Origin: Pelotomaculum thermopropionicum SI
Lineage (GTDB): Bacteria; Bacillota; Desulfotomaculia; Desulfotomaculales; Pelotomaculaceae
Direction of reading: 5' to 3'
Length of the DNA: 64,000 nucleotides
Assembly (NCBI GenBank): GCA_000010565.1
Contig: AP009389.1
Coordinates: 2,232,001-2,296,000, forward strand
The notes beneath the pieces are model-generated. The model searched no databases. It had not been told where the DNA came from and saw only the letters and a list, made by a program, of their open reading frames with translations. Below, piece by piece: positions 1-7,540 of this stretch (position 1 is its first letter; each line of letters starts with the position of its first letter). The translations under genes were made by a program, and so were the position numbers.

Positions 1-965
1 TTCTTGATTAATCCCGCCAGATGAGCCCGCGGGTTCTCCCTGTTTATTTCCGCCAGTTTCTTATAAAGCTCCTGCTCTTTTTGCGTAATGGTTTCCGGAA
101 TTACCACTTTCACCTTAACCATCAGATTGCCCGGACTGCCGCCGCCCGGCTCCGGCATGCCCATGCCCCGCAGGCGGAAAACCCTGCCGGTTTGGGTGCG
201 CGGCGGTATTTTCAGCGAAACGGTCCCTTTCAGGGTGGGAACGTCTATCTGCGCTCCCAGCACCGCTTCGGTTACCGTAACCGGTATTTCACATTCCAGA
301 TCCTTGCCGTTTAACTGGTAGAGGGGGTGAGGCTTAAGGTTGACGGTAAGGTAGAGGTCGCCGGCCGGGCCGCCCATCCTGCCCTCTTCCCCCTGCCTGG
401 GCAGGCGCAATTTATAGCCGTCCCGCACGCCCGGCGGCACCTTCACCTTCAGGCGGCGGCCGTTTACCAGGAGTTCCTTTTCCACCCCGGCGTAAGCCTC
501 TTCCAGGGTCAGTTCCAGAACCGCTTCGGTATCGCCCCCGCCCCGGGCCGCCCCCCTTCTTTCCCAGAAAAGGTCGGTATCCGTGAAGGGATCCAGATCT
601 CCGAAAAACATCTTGAAAAAGTCGCTGAAGCCCCCGTAGCCGGGGCTTTCAAAATGGAACCGGAACCCGTCCGGGCCGGCTTCCCCCCAGCGGGCGCCGC
701 CCTGGCGGAACTTGCCCCAGTCAAAATTATTCCAGTCAAAGTTGGACCATTCCTGGCCGATTTCGTCGTACCGCTTTCTTTTTTCCGGATCGCTTAAAAC
801 TTCATAGGCTTCGCTGATTTCCTTGAATTTTTCCTCCGCCTTTTTGTCGCCCGGGTTTGCATCCGGGTGGTAGCGGCGGGCCAGTTCCCGGTAGGCCTTT
901 TTAATGGTCCTGGCATCGGCGTTTTTGTCCACTCCCAGTATTTTATAATAGTCCTTGTACTGCAT
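1..965 (-). CDS. DnaJ/CbpA-type co-chaperone (3' end cut by window)
   Basis: Read on the minus strand from ATG at 965; the frame stays open to base 1, so the C-terminus lies outside. The product starts [18 protein letters not shown] and carries an N-terminal J domain with the HPD tripeptide (about residue 33). A Gly/Phe-rich linker follows (about residues 70-130), then the two beta-sandwich substrate-binding domains of DnaJ (about 130-300). The Cys-rich zinc domain of true DnaJ is absent, so this is a CbpA-like type II Hsp40 that would stimulate DnaK. It lies 116 bp downstream of an Hsp20 gene on the same strand, but a terminator sits between them. Confidence 0.9.
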   Translation of the reverse strand, partial: MQYKDYYKILGVDKNADARTIKKAYRELARRYHPDANPGDKKAEEKFKEISEAYEVLSDPEKRKRYDEIGQEWSNFDWNNFDWGKFRQGGARWGEAGPDGFRFHFESPGYGGFSDFFKMFFGDLDPFTDTDLFWERRGAARGGGDTEAVLELTLEEAYAGVEKELLVNGRRLKVKVPPGVRDGYKLRLPRQGEEGRMGGPAGDLYLTVNLKPHPLYQLNGKDLECEIPVTVTEAVLGAQIDVPTLKGTVSLKIPPRTQTGRVFRLRGMGMPEPGGGSPGNLMVKVKVVIPETITQKEQELYKKLAEINRENPRAHLAGLIK

Positions 966-1020
966 TAAAGCTCACCCCCTTTATAAAAGCTTATGTTAAC
1001 CTGGTTATAAATTCTATTTA

Positions 1021-1046
1021 CAAAAAAGCGAGGGGTTATTCCCTCG
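1021..1046 (-). terminator. Rho-independent terminator after hsp20
   Basis: On the minus strand a 6-bp stem CGAGGG/CCCTCG (1046-1029) with a 6-base loop is followed by CTTTTTTG. It lies between the Hsp20 gene and the DnaJ-like gene and should end, or partly attenuate, hsp20 transcription. Confidence 0.7.
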
Positions 1047-1081
1047 TCTTTTAAAACCCAGCCTGCCGGGAGAGTTTTGCC

Positions 1082-1531
1082 TCAGCCTTCAACCGTAATG
1101 GTAACTTCTTTCTTCTTTGACCAGTCTTCCTTGGGCAGAGTGATCTCCAGAATGCCGTCCTGGTAGCGAGCCCTGATTTGCTCCTGCTTCACCGGCACGT
1201 CCACCGAGAAGGACCGGCTGAAGGAGCCGTAACTGCGCTCAACCCTGAGGAAATTTGCGCCCTCCTCTTTTTCTTCCTTCTTGCGCTCGCCCCGGATGGT
1301 CAGCAGGTTGTCGCTGAAGGAAACCTTAATGTCGTCTTTGTTCACCCCGGGCAGCTCCGCCTTGACCAGGATGGCCTCCGGAGTATCTTTAATATCTACA
1401 GGGAAGGTCCATCCTTGGGCCAGGTTTCCTTCATGCACCCTCATAAAGCGGAAATTTTCGTCAAAAAGCCTGTTGATGGAATGCTGCAGGTTGACGAGTT
1501 CACGGAAAGGATCCCACCTTACCAATGCCAT
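1082..1531 (-). CDS. Hsp20 small heat-shock protein
   Basis: 149-residue alpha-crystallin-type holdase chaperone that binds unfolding proteins without ATP. The start MALVRWDPFRELVNLQ is typical of the family. The crystallin core runs from about residue 45 to 140 and includes the A-x-x-x-N-G-V-like strand segment (ARYQDGILEITLPK) near the end. An upstream in-frame GTG is rejected because GGGAGGTG sits 6-7 bases before the ATG at 1531. Upstream there is a consensus promoter with a CtsR-like operator, so heat induction is likely. Confidence 0.93.
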   Translation of the reverse strand: MALVRWDPFRELVNLQHSINRLFDENFRFMRVHEGNLAQGWTFPVDIKDTPEAILVKAELPGVNKDDIKVSFSDNLLTIRGERKKEEKEEGANFLRVERSYGSFSRSFSVDVPVKQEQIRARYQDGILEITLPKEDWSKKKEVTITVEG

Positions 1532-1593
1532 GAAACACACCTCCCGGTTCTTTGAATTTTGTTACTCCCGGCAGACAGGCCGGTCGTCCTGAT

Positions 1594-1610
1594 ATTGACT
1601 ATCCTTGACC
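1594..1610 (-). promoter_or_regulatory. CtsR-like operator
   Basis: Minus strand reads GGTCAAG-GAT-AGTCAAT. The known CtsR box is a direct heptad repeat, RGTCAAA-NAN-RGTCAAA; each half here has one mismatch and the 3-base spacer has the central A. It starts just downstream of the -10 box, where a bound repressor would block transcription of hsp20. No CIRCE element is visible. Confidence 0.65.
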
Positions 1611-1612
1611 TT

Positions 1613-1641
1613 AGTATAATATAAACTTTTCAGACTGTCAA
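1613..1641 (-). promoter_or_regulatory. SigA-type promoter of hsp20
   Basis: Minus strand TTGACA (1641-1636), 17-base spacer, TATACT (1618-1613). It points at the Hsp20 gene about 80 bases downstream. The -35 region also forms ATATTGAC, an inverted match to GTCAATAT on the far side of the CtsR-like box. Confidence 0.8.
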
Positions 1642-1792
1642 TATTCCCCAACAATTTTTTTATGAAATTTATTTTTAAAATTGTGCATGGGCAGCAATGT
1701 CATATGGGCAGGGATATTTTTCGCAGCTCTTATTTTAAAAAAGCCGGGTACCGTGTTATAATCAAAAAAACAATGAAAGTAGGCGGTTCAAT

Positions 1793-1900
1793 TTGCCCCT
1801 GATTCTGGGTTCAATTTTTATATTCGGATTTTTGCTGGGCGTGGCCACCGTTCTCTATCTTCAAAGCAGGCCACCCGGCAGAAAAAGGCGGCAGGTCTAA
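1793..1900 (+). CDS. Possible 35-residue single-span membrane protein
   Basis: TTG at 1793 opens a 35-codon frame ending at TAA 1898-1900. The product has one hydrophobic stretch (about residues 2-21, including IFIFGFLLGVATVLYL) followed by a basic tail rich in Arg and Lys. AGGCGG lies 5 bases before the TTG, and TATAAT occurs at 1757-1762 without a good -35 box. Function is unknown. The non-ATG start and short length make this tentative. Confidence 0.4.
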   Translation: MPLILGSIFIFGFLLGVATVLYLQSRPPGRKRRQV

Positions 1901-1999
1901 ACTTCCCGCAGGGCCGTTTAGGCCTTTTATTTTTTTTATGAAATATTTGGCTCATACAAGCATACATTTTCAATAAAGCCAAAGAAAGGAGGGAAAACC

Positions 2000-2431
2000 G
2001 TGAGGCTATTTAACGCCGTCCTGGCCGGCCTGATTACCTCTCTTTTGCTCTGTATTCTCTTATCCCTGGCAACTTTAAAAGTAACACCAATCGCGCTGCC
2101 CGCAGGCTGGATAATATTTGCCCTTCTGTTTTATCGCGGGGCCGCCTCCGCCGGAAAAATATGGGCCAGGGCCTGCCTTGCAGCAGCGCTGGAGTGCCTG
2201 GCAATGCCCCTGGCATCATGGCTTCTGCCGTATTTTTACAACCAGCAGGCCGTCCTGGCCGCAAAACAGGGCACCCGGGCAGCCGGACAGGCCTTCGGAT
2301 CTGCACTCGGCGGCGGATTGATCAACGTTCTGTCGGGTTATACCGGATTAATAATCGGATTTCTGCTTCTGGCCACAGCTTACTTTTCATTAAAACCTGT
2401 CAGAAGAAAGCGTAAACCAGACCTTCTATAG
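2000..2431 (+). CDS. Hypothetical four-span membrane protein
   Basis: 143 residues starting at GTG 2000, with AAAGGAGG 8 bases upstream. The protein is mostly hydrophobic with about four membrane segments (near residues 5-27, 33-48, 58-77 and 113-132) and a basic C-terminus (RRKRK). Length and topology resemble small Firmicutes membrane proteins of the TIGR04086 type, but no motif proves this. It forms its own unit with a terminator right after the stop. Confidence 0.6.
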   Translation: MRLFNAVLAGLITSLLLCILLSLATLKVTPIALPAGWIIFALLFYRGAASAGKIWARACLAAALECLAMPLASWLLPYFYNQQAVLAAKQGTRAAGQAFGSALGGGLINVLSGYTGLIIGFLLLATAYFSLKPVRRKRKPDLL

Positions 2432-2458
2432 TTAAAGAACTTAAATATTTTAACTTAA

Positions 2459-2485
2459 ACTGGCCGGCAAGCCCAGTTTTTTTTT
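2459..2485 (+). terminator. Rho-independent terminator
   Basis: Stem ACTGG/CCAGT (extendable by A-T pairs) with a 9-base loop, followed by an unbroken run of T. It ends the membrane-protein gene at 2000-2431. Confidence 0.75.
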
Positions 2486-2523
2486 GCCGTTTTTATCATT
2501 GCCAAACAACGCGGCTTTGCTTT

Positions 2524-2553
2524 GTTGAAAGTCTTTCAACTTTAAATTACAAT
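2524..2553 (+). promoter_or_regulatory. Promoter with perfect inverted repeat, CBS-ACT gene
   Basis: TTGAAA (2525-2530), 17-base spacer, TACAAT (2548-2553). A perfect inverted repeat GTTGAAAG-T-CTTTCAAC (2524-2540) covers the -35 box and looks like a repressor site. The transcript would start near 2560, so GGGGGTG rather than the earlier GGAGG would be the ribosome site. Confidence 0.6.
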
Positions 2554-2577
2554 GGAGGAAAATGGGGGTGTTTTAAC

Positions 2578-3213
2578 ATGTTTGTACGCGACTATATGAC
2601 CAGAAATTTAATTACAGTTGACAAAAAAACAGGCATCTTTGAAGCGCTGGAAATAATGAAAAAGCACAAAATCCGGCAGTTGCCCGTGGTGTCGGCGGAA
2701 GGGCATCTGGAGGGTCTGGTTACCGAGAAAGAACTCCTCACCGTTTCACCGTCCCCTGCAACTTCTTTAAGCATCTACGAACTGAACTATCTTCTGGCCA
2801 AAATGACGGTAGCCGAGGCAATGGTTAAAAATCCCCTGACGGTGACAACCGACACGACTCTGGAAGAAGCAGCCCTTCTTATGAGGGAGCACAAGATAGG
2901 AAGCGTGCCCGTCATGGAAGGGGGCAGGATTGCCGGCATCATAACGGTAACCGATATATTTGACGCGCTGGTCAAGTTCTTCGGTTACGGCAAGGCCGGC
3001 ACAAGGCTGGTGATCGAATCTAGGGACCGGGTCGGCCTGCTGGCCGATGTTACCCAGGTGGTAAAGGAATTCGGCATCCTGATCCTGGGCATTATAAGCA
3101 ACGCTAAAGAAAACGGAAACGTCGAAATAATGCTGCGGCTGAACACCGGCGATCCCGCCCCGCTGGCGGCCGCCCTGGAAAGCCGTGGATTTAAAGTGAC
3201 TTATATAAACTAA
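2578..3213 (+). CDS. CBS-domain pair plus ACT domain protein (AcuB-like)
   Basis: 211 residues. Two CBS domains (about residues 1-60 and 75-135) form a Bateman module that usually binds adenine nucleotides. A C-terminal ACT domain (about 140-211, starting RLVIESRDRVGLLADV) usually binds amino acids. The order matches AcuB-like regulators of acetyl-CoA synthetase/acetoin metabolism. An acetyl-CoA synthetase gene lies 4.3 kb downstream, but no operon links them. The direct role is unknown; a metabolite-sensing role is inferred from the domains. Confidence 0.85.
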   Translation: MFVRDYMTRNLITVDKKTGIFEALEIMKKHKIRQLPVVSAEGHLEGLVTEKELLTVSPSPATSLSIYELNYLLAKMTVAEAMVKNPLTVTTDTTLEEAALLMREHKIGSVPVMEGGRIAGIITVTDIFDALVKFFGYGKAGTRLVIESRDRVGLLADVTQVVKEFGILILGIISNAKENGNVEIMLRLNTGDPAPLAAALESRGFKVTYIN

Positions 3214-3229
3214 AATATTTCAGGTTTTG

Positions 3230-3260
3230 CCGGCCCGGGCACGGCCGGTATTTATTTTTT
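3230..3260 (+). terminator. Rho-independent terminator
   Basis: Stem CCGGCC/GGCCGG with a 7-base loop followed by TATTTATTTTTT, directly after the CBS-ACT gene. Confidence 0.8.
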
Positions 3261-3342
3261 CCGGGAAACTTTTATTTTTTTGCATTATTTTCACTGCCTC
3301 CGGCCAAACTAAATTAAAATATGAAGGAGGTGGATTTCTTTG

Positions 3343-3549
3343 ATGCAACTGACAGAAATGGAGCTTATGCATTTAGGGGAGCAGCTCCGGGCAGAAGCCC
3401 TGGCCATAGCCAAATACGCCACCTGTGCCCAGCAGTCGACCGACCCCAAACTCCAGCAAATGTATTCAAGAATAGCCGACAGGCACCGGAGCCATTATGA
3501 AACCCTGTTGAGAAATGTACAAAACCTTGCCCCTCAGAGGCAATTTTAG
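3343..3549 (+). CDS. CotF-like small helical protein
   Basis: 68 residues (MQLTEMELMHLGEQLRAEAL...). The ATG at 3343 is chosen over the TTG at 3340 because AAGGAGGTGG lies 9 bases upstream. The sequence looks like the first two helices of the ferritin-like CotF fold, with a long amphipathic pattern and a DRHRSHYETLL segment typical of the spore-coat CotF family. It is followed after 12 bases by a second CotF-like gene, so the two probably form one transcript and a heteromer. Localisation to the spore coat is inferred from the family. Confidence 0.7.
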   Translation: MQLTEMELMHLGEQLRAEALAIAKYATCAQQSTDPKLQQMYSRIADRHRSHYETLLRNVQNLAPQRQF

Positions 3550-3561
3550 GAGGTGAAAGCG

Positions 3562-3987
3562 ATGCTTGAAGAAAAGGACCGCTTAACAGATTCACTTATA
3601 ACCCAGAAATACATCGCCAGCGGCTATAACATGGCTGCCATTGAGTCGGCCAACAACCAGCTTATGGACACTTTCCTCAGCATTCTGCGTGACGAGCACC
3701 AGATCCAGCACGAAATTTTTAACGAGATGAGAAACCGCGGCTGGTACCAGCCGAAAGCGGCCAGCATGAACGACATCAGCCAAAATATGAGCAAGTGGAG
3801 CCAGGAACTGCAGAGAGTGCAGAGCACCGCCCTGCATCAGCACCCCATGCATCAGGCGACTTACCAGCCGGGCTACCAGGCCGGTATGCCGCAGTACGGC
3901 TTCCAGTCCGGGGCGGCAATGCCTCAAATGGGTGCCGAAGCCCAGCAGCAGGCCATGTACCGCCCACCCCAAAATCCAACGCTCTAA
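3562..3987 (+). CDS. CotF-family spore coat protein
   Basis: 141 residues from ATG 3562 (AGGAGG 7 bases upstream; the earlier GTG at 3553 overlaps that site). Residues 5-85 form the CotF helical region (LTDSLITQKYIASGYNMAA, then a DEHQIQHEIFNEM helix). The C-terminal 50 residues are low-complexity, rich in Gln, Met, Tyr, Gly and Pro, as in many coat proteins. It is co-transcribed with the 68-residue gene before it and ends at a strong terminator. Confidence 0.8.
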   Translation: MLEEKDRLTDSLITQKYIASGYNMAAIESANNQLMDTFLSILRDEHQIQHEIFNEMRNRGWYQPKAASMNDISQNMSKWSQELQRVQSTALHQHPMHQATYQPGYQAGMPQYGFQSGAAMPQMGAEAQQQAMYRPPQNPTL

Positions 3988-4029
3988 CACCGGACTGAAA
4001 CTAACCGGAGTCACCAGGCAACATTTTCC

Positions 4030-4056
4030 GCCCCCCAAAGGGGGCTTAATATTTTT
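4030..4056 (+). terminator. Rho-independent terminator
   Basis: Stem GCCCCC/GGGGGC with a CAAA loop and a following T-rich tract, after the CotF pair. Confidence 0.8.
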
Positions 4057-4196
4057 ACAAAACCCGAAAAAACTTATTATTTTTTTGCTAAAATTTTTTT
4101 TGCACAGGTAAAAACTTCTGAAGGAAGATTTAGGATGATAGTAGAATTACTAACCAGCAAAATTGCTATACGGCTTTTATTTACAGGGAGGCACGG

Positions 4197-4664
4197 ATGA
4201 TAGAAAAAGAATTGCTGTCTCTTTTGCTGCAGGATTTCCCGGAAAGCATCACTTTTACAATAGCAGCCTTTGCCTTATTATCTCTTAAATACGATTATAA
4301 AAAAATACTTTTTATTTCTTTACTACAAACATTTACCAATCTTATCAGGCTTCTGCCCATAGCCTTTGGAATGCATACAATAATCCTATTGATAACACTT
4401 ACTGTATATATCCGCATTTTTACCAAGGCAAAGCTATCAAAAATATTAACTTCAACCGTACTTCTTTTCGTAATAATGGCTGCCATGCAGGCAATTTACG
4501 CCAAGCCTTTATTGAATTTAACCAATCTATCCTATGAGGACGTTGCCTCATCACCGGTTTTAAGAGGCCTTTTCTGCCTGCCATACGAGCTCGTTTTCCT
4601 CGGTATAGCCATATTCCTAAACATTCATAAGAAAAAATCATACAGCTTTAAATCTACAAATTAA
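4197..4664 (+). CDS. Five-span membrane protein next to agrB
   Basis: 155 residues, ATG 4197 with GGGAGG 5 bases upstream. Four to five hydrophobic helices make up most of the protein and there is a short basic tail. The layout resembles the membrane sensor half of AgrC-type peptide receptors but no kinase domain follows. It is 18 bases upstream of agrB, so a role in making, exporting or sensing the peptide is inferred from position only. It could equally be an unrelated membrane protein. Confidence 0.6.
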   Translation: MIEKELLSLLLQDFPESITFTIAAFALLSLKYDYKKILFISLLQTFTNLIRLLPIAFGMHTIILLITLTVYIRIFTKAKLSKILTSTVLLFVIMAAMQAIYAKPLLNLTNLSYEDVASSPVLRGLFCLPYELVFLGIAIFLNIHKKKSYSFKSTN

Positions 4665-4682
4665 AGCGGGTCTTATATAATT

Positions 4683-5312
4683 ATGGGCATCAACCACATT
4701 ATTGCATCATACATGAAGAACAAGCTGAACCTGGACAGTGAAAATGAAGAGGTCATAATATTCAGCCTGGAATTGCTGTTTTTCCTAATAATAAATATCA
4801 GTTCTGTAGTGCTTGCAGCTTGGCTGACCGGTTTATTAAAAGAGTCGCTTGTAGTCTTTGCTACGCTGTTTGTTTTCAAATCTTTTATTGGAGGCGCCCA
4901 CTGCAGCTCCGCCCTGCGGTGCACAGTGCTAAGCATATTGTTAATACCTTCCTTCGGAGCGTTCTCAAGATTCATCGGCCGGCACGCAGGAACAGATTTC
5001 CTACTGTTTTTATCTGCCGTTTGCATCATTTTCTCGCTCATTCTAGTTTTCCTGCTTGCTCCTGTTGATTCACCGGCAAAACCGATCACGTCGTCCAGGC
5101 ACAGGCGGAATTTACGCCTATTATCATTTGCTTTTCTTGCCTTCGTAGCCGTACTGCAGGCTGTATTAATCAGCTATAAAGCGGCAACAGCTTCCTTCGC
5201 AATAGCGGCCATCAACATAAGCATCTTCTGGCAGGCCCTAATGCTGACAAAACAGGGTCATGCTTTTGTAAATTGCTTTGAAAGTTTTTTCAGTGTTTTA
5301 AAGCTACCATAA
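4683..5312 (+). CDS. agrB: AgrB-like peptide-processing membrane endopeptidase
   Basis: 209 residues with about six membrane spans. In the AgrB family a His and a Cys seven residues apart cleave the AgrD precursor and help form its thiolactone ring. The segment GGAHCSSALRC here has exactly that H-x6-C spacing (about residues 77-84). The family usually has 190-210 residues. The substrate is presumably the 43-residue peptide encoded 20 bases downstream. The ribosome site is weak. Confidence 0.88.
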   Translation: MGINHIIASYMKNKLNLDSENEEVIIFSLELLFFLIINISSVVLAAWLTGLLKESLVVFATLFVFKSFIGGAHCSSALRCTVLSILLIPSFGAFSRFIGRHAGTDFLLFLSAVCIIFSLILVFLLAPVDSPAKPITSSRHRRNLRLLSFAFLAFVAVLQAVLISYKAATASFAIAAINISIFWQALMLTKQGHAFVNCFESFFSVLKLP

Positions 5313-5332
5313 AACTATAAGGAGGTGAAAAA

Positions 5333-5464
5333 ATGAGGTACATCCAGCACGCCGTACTGCTTAGCCTGTTCAGCTTTTTGGCCATTTTTGCCAAAATCGG
5401 CATTGGTCCTGCTTGCGCTGGTGCATGGTATCAACCAGAAGTGCCAAAGTCCCTGCTAAAATAA
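5333..5464 (+). CDS. agrD: AgrD-like cyclic peptide autoinducer precursor
   Basis: 43 codons, ATG 5333, preceded by a perfect AAGGAGGTG. The product has an amphipathic N-terminal helix (about residues 7-22, LLSLFSFLAIFAKIG), a central core with one Cys (PACAGAWYQPEVP) and a charged tail. This is the AgrD plan: N-terminal membrane leader, ring-forming Cys, then an acidic-Pro C-terminal recognition part. The Cys (residue 28) and the residues after it would form the cyclic lactone signal. It lies directly behind agrB; no AgrC/AgrA pair is visible in the window. Confidence 0.85.
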   Translation: MRYIQHAVLLSLFSFLAIFAKIGIGPACAGAWYQPEVPKSLLK

Positions 5465-5479
5465 AAAACTAGCCCGGCT

Positions 5480-5502
5480 CGAGGTTGGGGATCCCAACCT
5501 CG
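5480..5502 (+). other. Perfect 10-bp hairpin between agrD and the c-di-GMP gene
   Basis: CGAGGTTGGG, 3-base loop GAT, CCCAACCTCG. The following bases are AAAACTTTAA, not a clean T tract. It may be an mRNA-stabilising or attenuating hairpin that separates the agr genes from the GGDEF gene. Confidence 0.6.
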
Positions 5503-5529
5503 AAAACTTTAATTGCCAGGTGGATAATT

Positions 5530-7224
5530 ATGGTAAAGTGGGAAGATGACAGAAAAAATAAAATTTCCGAACACATCCTTGTTACCCATATAATTTTTGT
5601 ATTTGTTTTTTTCATGGCCCTTCTGGCCATGCTTAAAACTACTCCTGACAGGCCTTCTGAAGTTTTTACAATAATACTGCTTGCCATATCGCTTATAGGA
5701 ACACTGGTAATAGTATACGCAAGCAAGAAGCTTTCCAGCGGGTTAACTCTGGCAGGCAAGCCCGGCCTTGCGGACATTTCCCTGTTCTTGTTTTCTTTCT
5801 TTATTGCCGCAAGCATTTTGTTTCTTACCGGCAAATCCGACAGCCCGGTCAAGATTGTGCTTCTCATTCCGATCATCGTTGCTTCAACGAGCTACGGCAA
5901 AACAACCGGTTTGGTTACTGGCGGGTTTGCCAGTGCCTTCCTGCTTGTGCTGGACCTGCTGGCCGGCCTTGATTCCGCTCCCAGCGTGAAGCTGCAGACC
6001 GACATAATCAACAGCACCGTCATGCTCACCCTGGCCTGGTTTATCGGCGGCCTGGCGGATGTAGACAAGGACATCAGGGTAATGTTGACCGACATGGCCA
6101 ATACCGACGGCCTGACCGGCCTTTTTAACCACCGCTATTTTCACCAAAGCCTGCAAGATCACATAAAGCAAGCCAGAGAAAACAACAGCCAGCTTTCGCT
6201 GATTATGTTCGATATAGATTATTTTAAGTTTTACAACGACAACTACGGCCACCAGAAAGGCGATGAACTGCTCAAAGAAATGGGCTTAATCTTGAATACC
6301 GTGGTAAAAAGCCCTTGTATTGCCGCCCGCTACGGCGGGGATGAATTTACCGTAATAGTGCCGGGCTCCAAAGAAAGAGCAATGGAAATTGCGGAGGAGA
6401 TTCGCCAGGCAATAGAGTCGCAGCCCTTTGAGGGGGCAGCAGTCCAGCCCAAAGGGAAAATTACGGTCTCGCTGGGCGTGGCCACTTTTCCCAAGCACGG
6501 CAGCACGCCCAAGGAATTGATCCGCTCGGCGGACGAGGCCATGTACAAGGCCAAGTACCAGGGAAATAAAGCTCAGCTTTATTTTTCAGTGATGGACGAC
6601 CTGCGGGAAGGGATAGCCGAAACGGAAAGGGACCTGTTTAATTCAATAAAAACCCTGATCACCATAATCAACGCCAAAGACAGGTACACTTTCGGCCACT
6701 CTGAACGGGTGGTACATTATTCTTTAAGGCTGGCTAAACAGCTTGAACTGTCCAAAGAAGACTCGGTTATACTGAGGTACGCCGCTTTTCTTCACGATAT
6801 CGGCAAGATAGAGATAGACCGGGAACTGCTGAACAAAATAGGCCCCTTAAAACCCAGGGAATGGGCTGTTTTGAAAAAGCACCCGGTTTGGGGAAGCGAC
6901 ATAGTCCGGCCGATCATATCCCTTAGAAAAGTAATTCCGGTCATTCTGCACCACCATGAAAATTTCGACGGCACCGGTTATCCGGCCGGCCTGGCCGGCG
7001 AGGAAATTCCCCTGCTGGCAAGAGTGCTGCGAATAGCCGACAGCTTTGACGCCATGACTACCGACAGGCCATACAAAAAAGCCAAAACTGCCGAGCAGGC
7101 CTGCGAAGAACTGAGAAAATTCCGCGGCACGCTGTTCGATCCGTATCTGGTGGATTTATTTGTCCAGATAATCCAAAGGAAAGACACCGAACAGCCGGTT
7201 TTTAAAGAGCCCTCCGCAGTCTGA
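5530..7224 (+). CDS. Membrane GGDEF plus HD-GYP c-di-GMP enzyme
   Basis: 564 residues from ATG 5530 (AGGTGG 7 bases upstream; an earlier in-frame TTG is ignored). The N-terminus has about five to six membrane spans (residues 1-180). A diguanylate cyclase domain follows with an intact RYGGDEF signature, which makes c-di-GMP from GTP. The C-terminal HD-GYP phosphodiesterase domain has HDIGKIEID, HHHENFDGTGYP and IADSFDAMTTDRPY, the residues expected for an active enzyme. No RxxD inhibitory site is seen five residues before GGDEF. It therefore has opposing activities in one protein. Its position right behind agrBD suggests, but does not prove, that peptide signalling and c-di-GMP are linked. Confidence 0.92.
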   Translation: MVKWEDDRKNKISEHILVTHIIFVFVFFMALLAMLKTTPDRPSEVFTIILLAISLIGTLVIVYASKKLSSGLTLAGKPGLADISLFLFSFFIAASILFLTGKSDSPVKIVLLIPIIVASTSYGKTTGLVTGGFASAFLLVLDLLAGLDSAPSVKLQTDIINSTVMLTLAWFIGGLADVDKDIRVMLTDMANTDGLTGLFNHRYFHQSLQDHIKQARENNSQLSLIMFDIDYFKFYNDNYGHQKGDELLKEMGLILNTVVKSPCIAARYGGDEFTVIVPGSKERAMEIAEEIRQAIESQPFEGAAVQPKGKITVSLGVATFPKHGSTPKELIRSADEAMYKAKYQGNKAQLYFSVMDDLREGIAETERDLFNSIKTLITIINAKDRYTFGHSERVVHYSLRLAKQLELSKEDSVILRYAAFLHDIGKIEIDRELLNKIGPLKPREWAVLKKHPVWGSDIVRPIISLRKVIPVILHHHENFDGTGYPAGLAGEEIPLLARVLRIADSFDAMTTDRPYKKAKTAEQACEELRKFRGTLFDPYLVDLFVQIIQRKDTEQPVFKEPSAV

Positions 7225-7540
7225 GATTAAGCTGATAATGCGCCTTCGGCAAAAATCCGGCCTTTTAAACGGCCGGACTTTTAATTAATGCTGCCGTTAA
7301 CCTCCCTGTAAAGACCGCTCGCTTCCGCTTTCCTTGCGGCAGATTCACGGGCCCTACCGTTTAACCGCCTCATCCTGCATTTAAACTTCCCAATCTGATA
7401 ACTAAAAGGCAAATTCTTAATTATTAAAAAGCTTTATTGTACTATAAGAACATCCGGAATACCGCTATTCGCGCCAGGGTATGGCCGCTTAAACAGCAGC
7501 TTCAACATCACCACTATTCATAAAGGCAGGAGGTAGAATT
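7225..7540 (+). other. Intergenic stretch before acsA
   Basis: Holds the terminator at 7256-7286. The remaining 250 bases contain no convincing gene, riboswitch fold or sigma-A promoter; there is only AT-rich sequence near 7420-7450 that could contain a weak promoter for acsA. Confidence 0.4.
7256..7286 (+). terminator. Rho-independent terminator
   Basis: Stem TCCGGCC/GGCCGGA with an 8-base loop, followed by CTTTTAATT. It ends the GGDEF/HD-GYP gene. Confidence 0.8.

Noticed and set aside
21-797. Plus-strand reading frames across the first kilobase
   Set aside because: They are antisense to the DnaJ-like gene, which reads with clear J-domain and substrate-binding sequence on the minus strand through to base 1.
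1905-1940. Terminator after the 35-residue frame
   Set aside because: The only stem is four base pairs (GGCC/GGCC); the T run alone is not enough.
7410-7460. Promoter for acsA
   Set aside because: AT-rich sequence is present but no -35/-10 pair has acceptable spacing.
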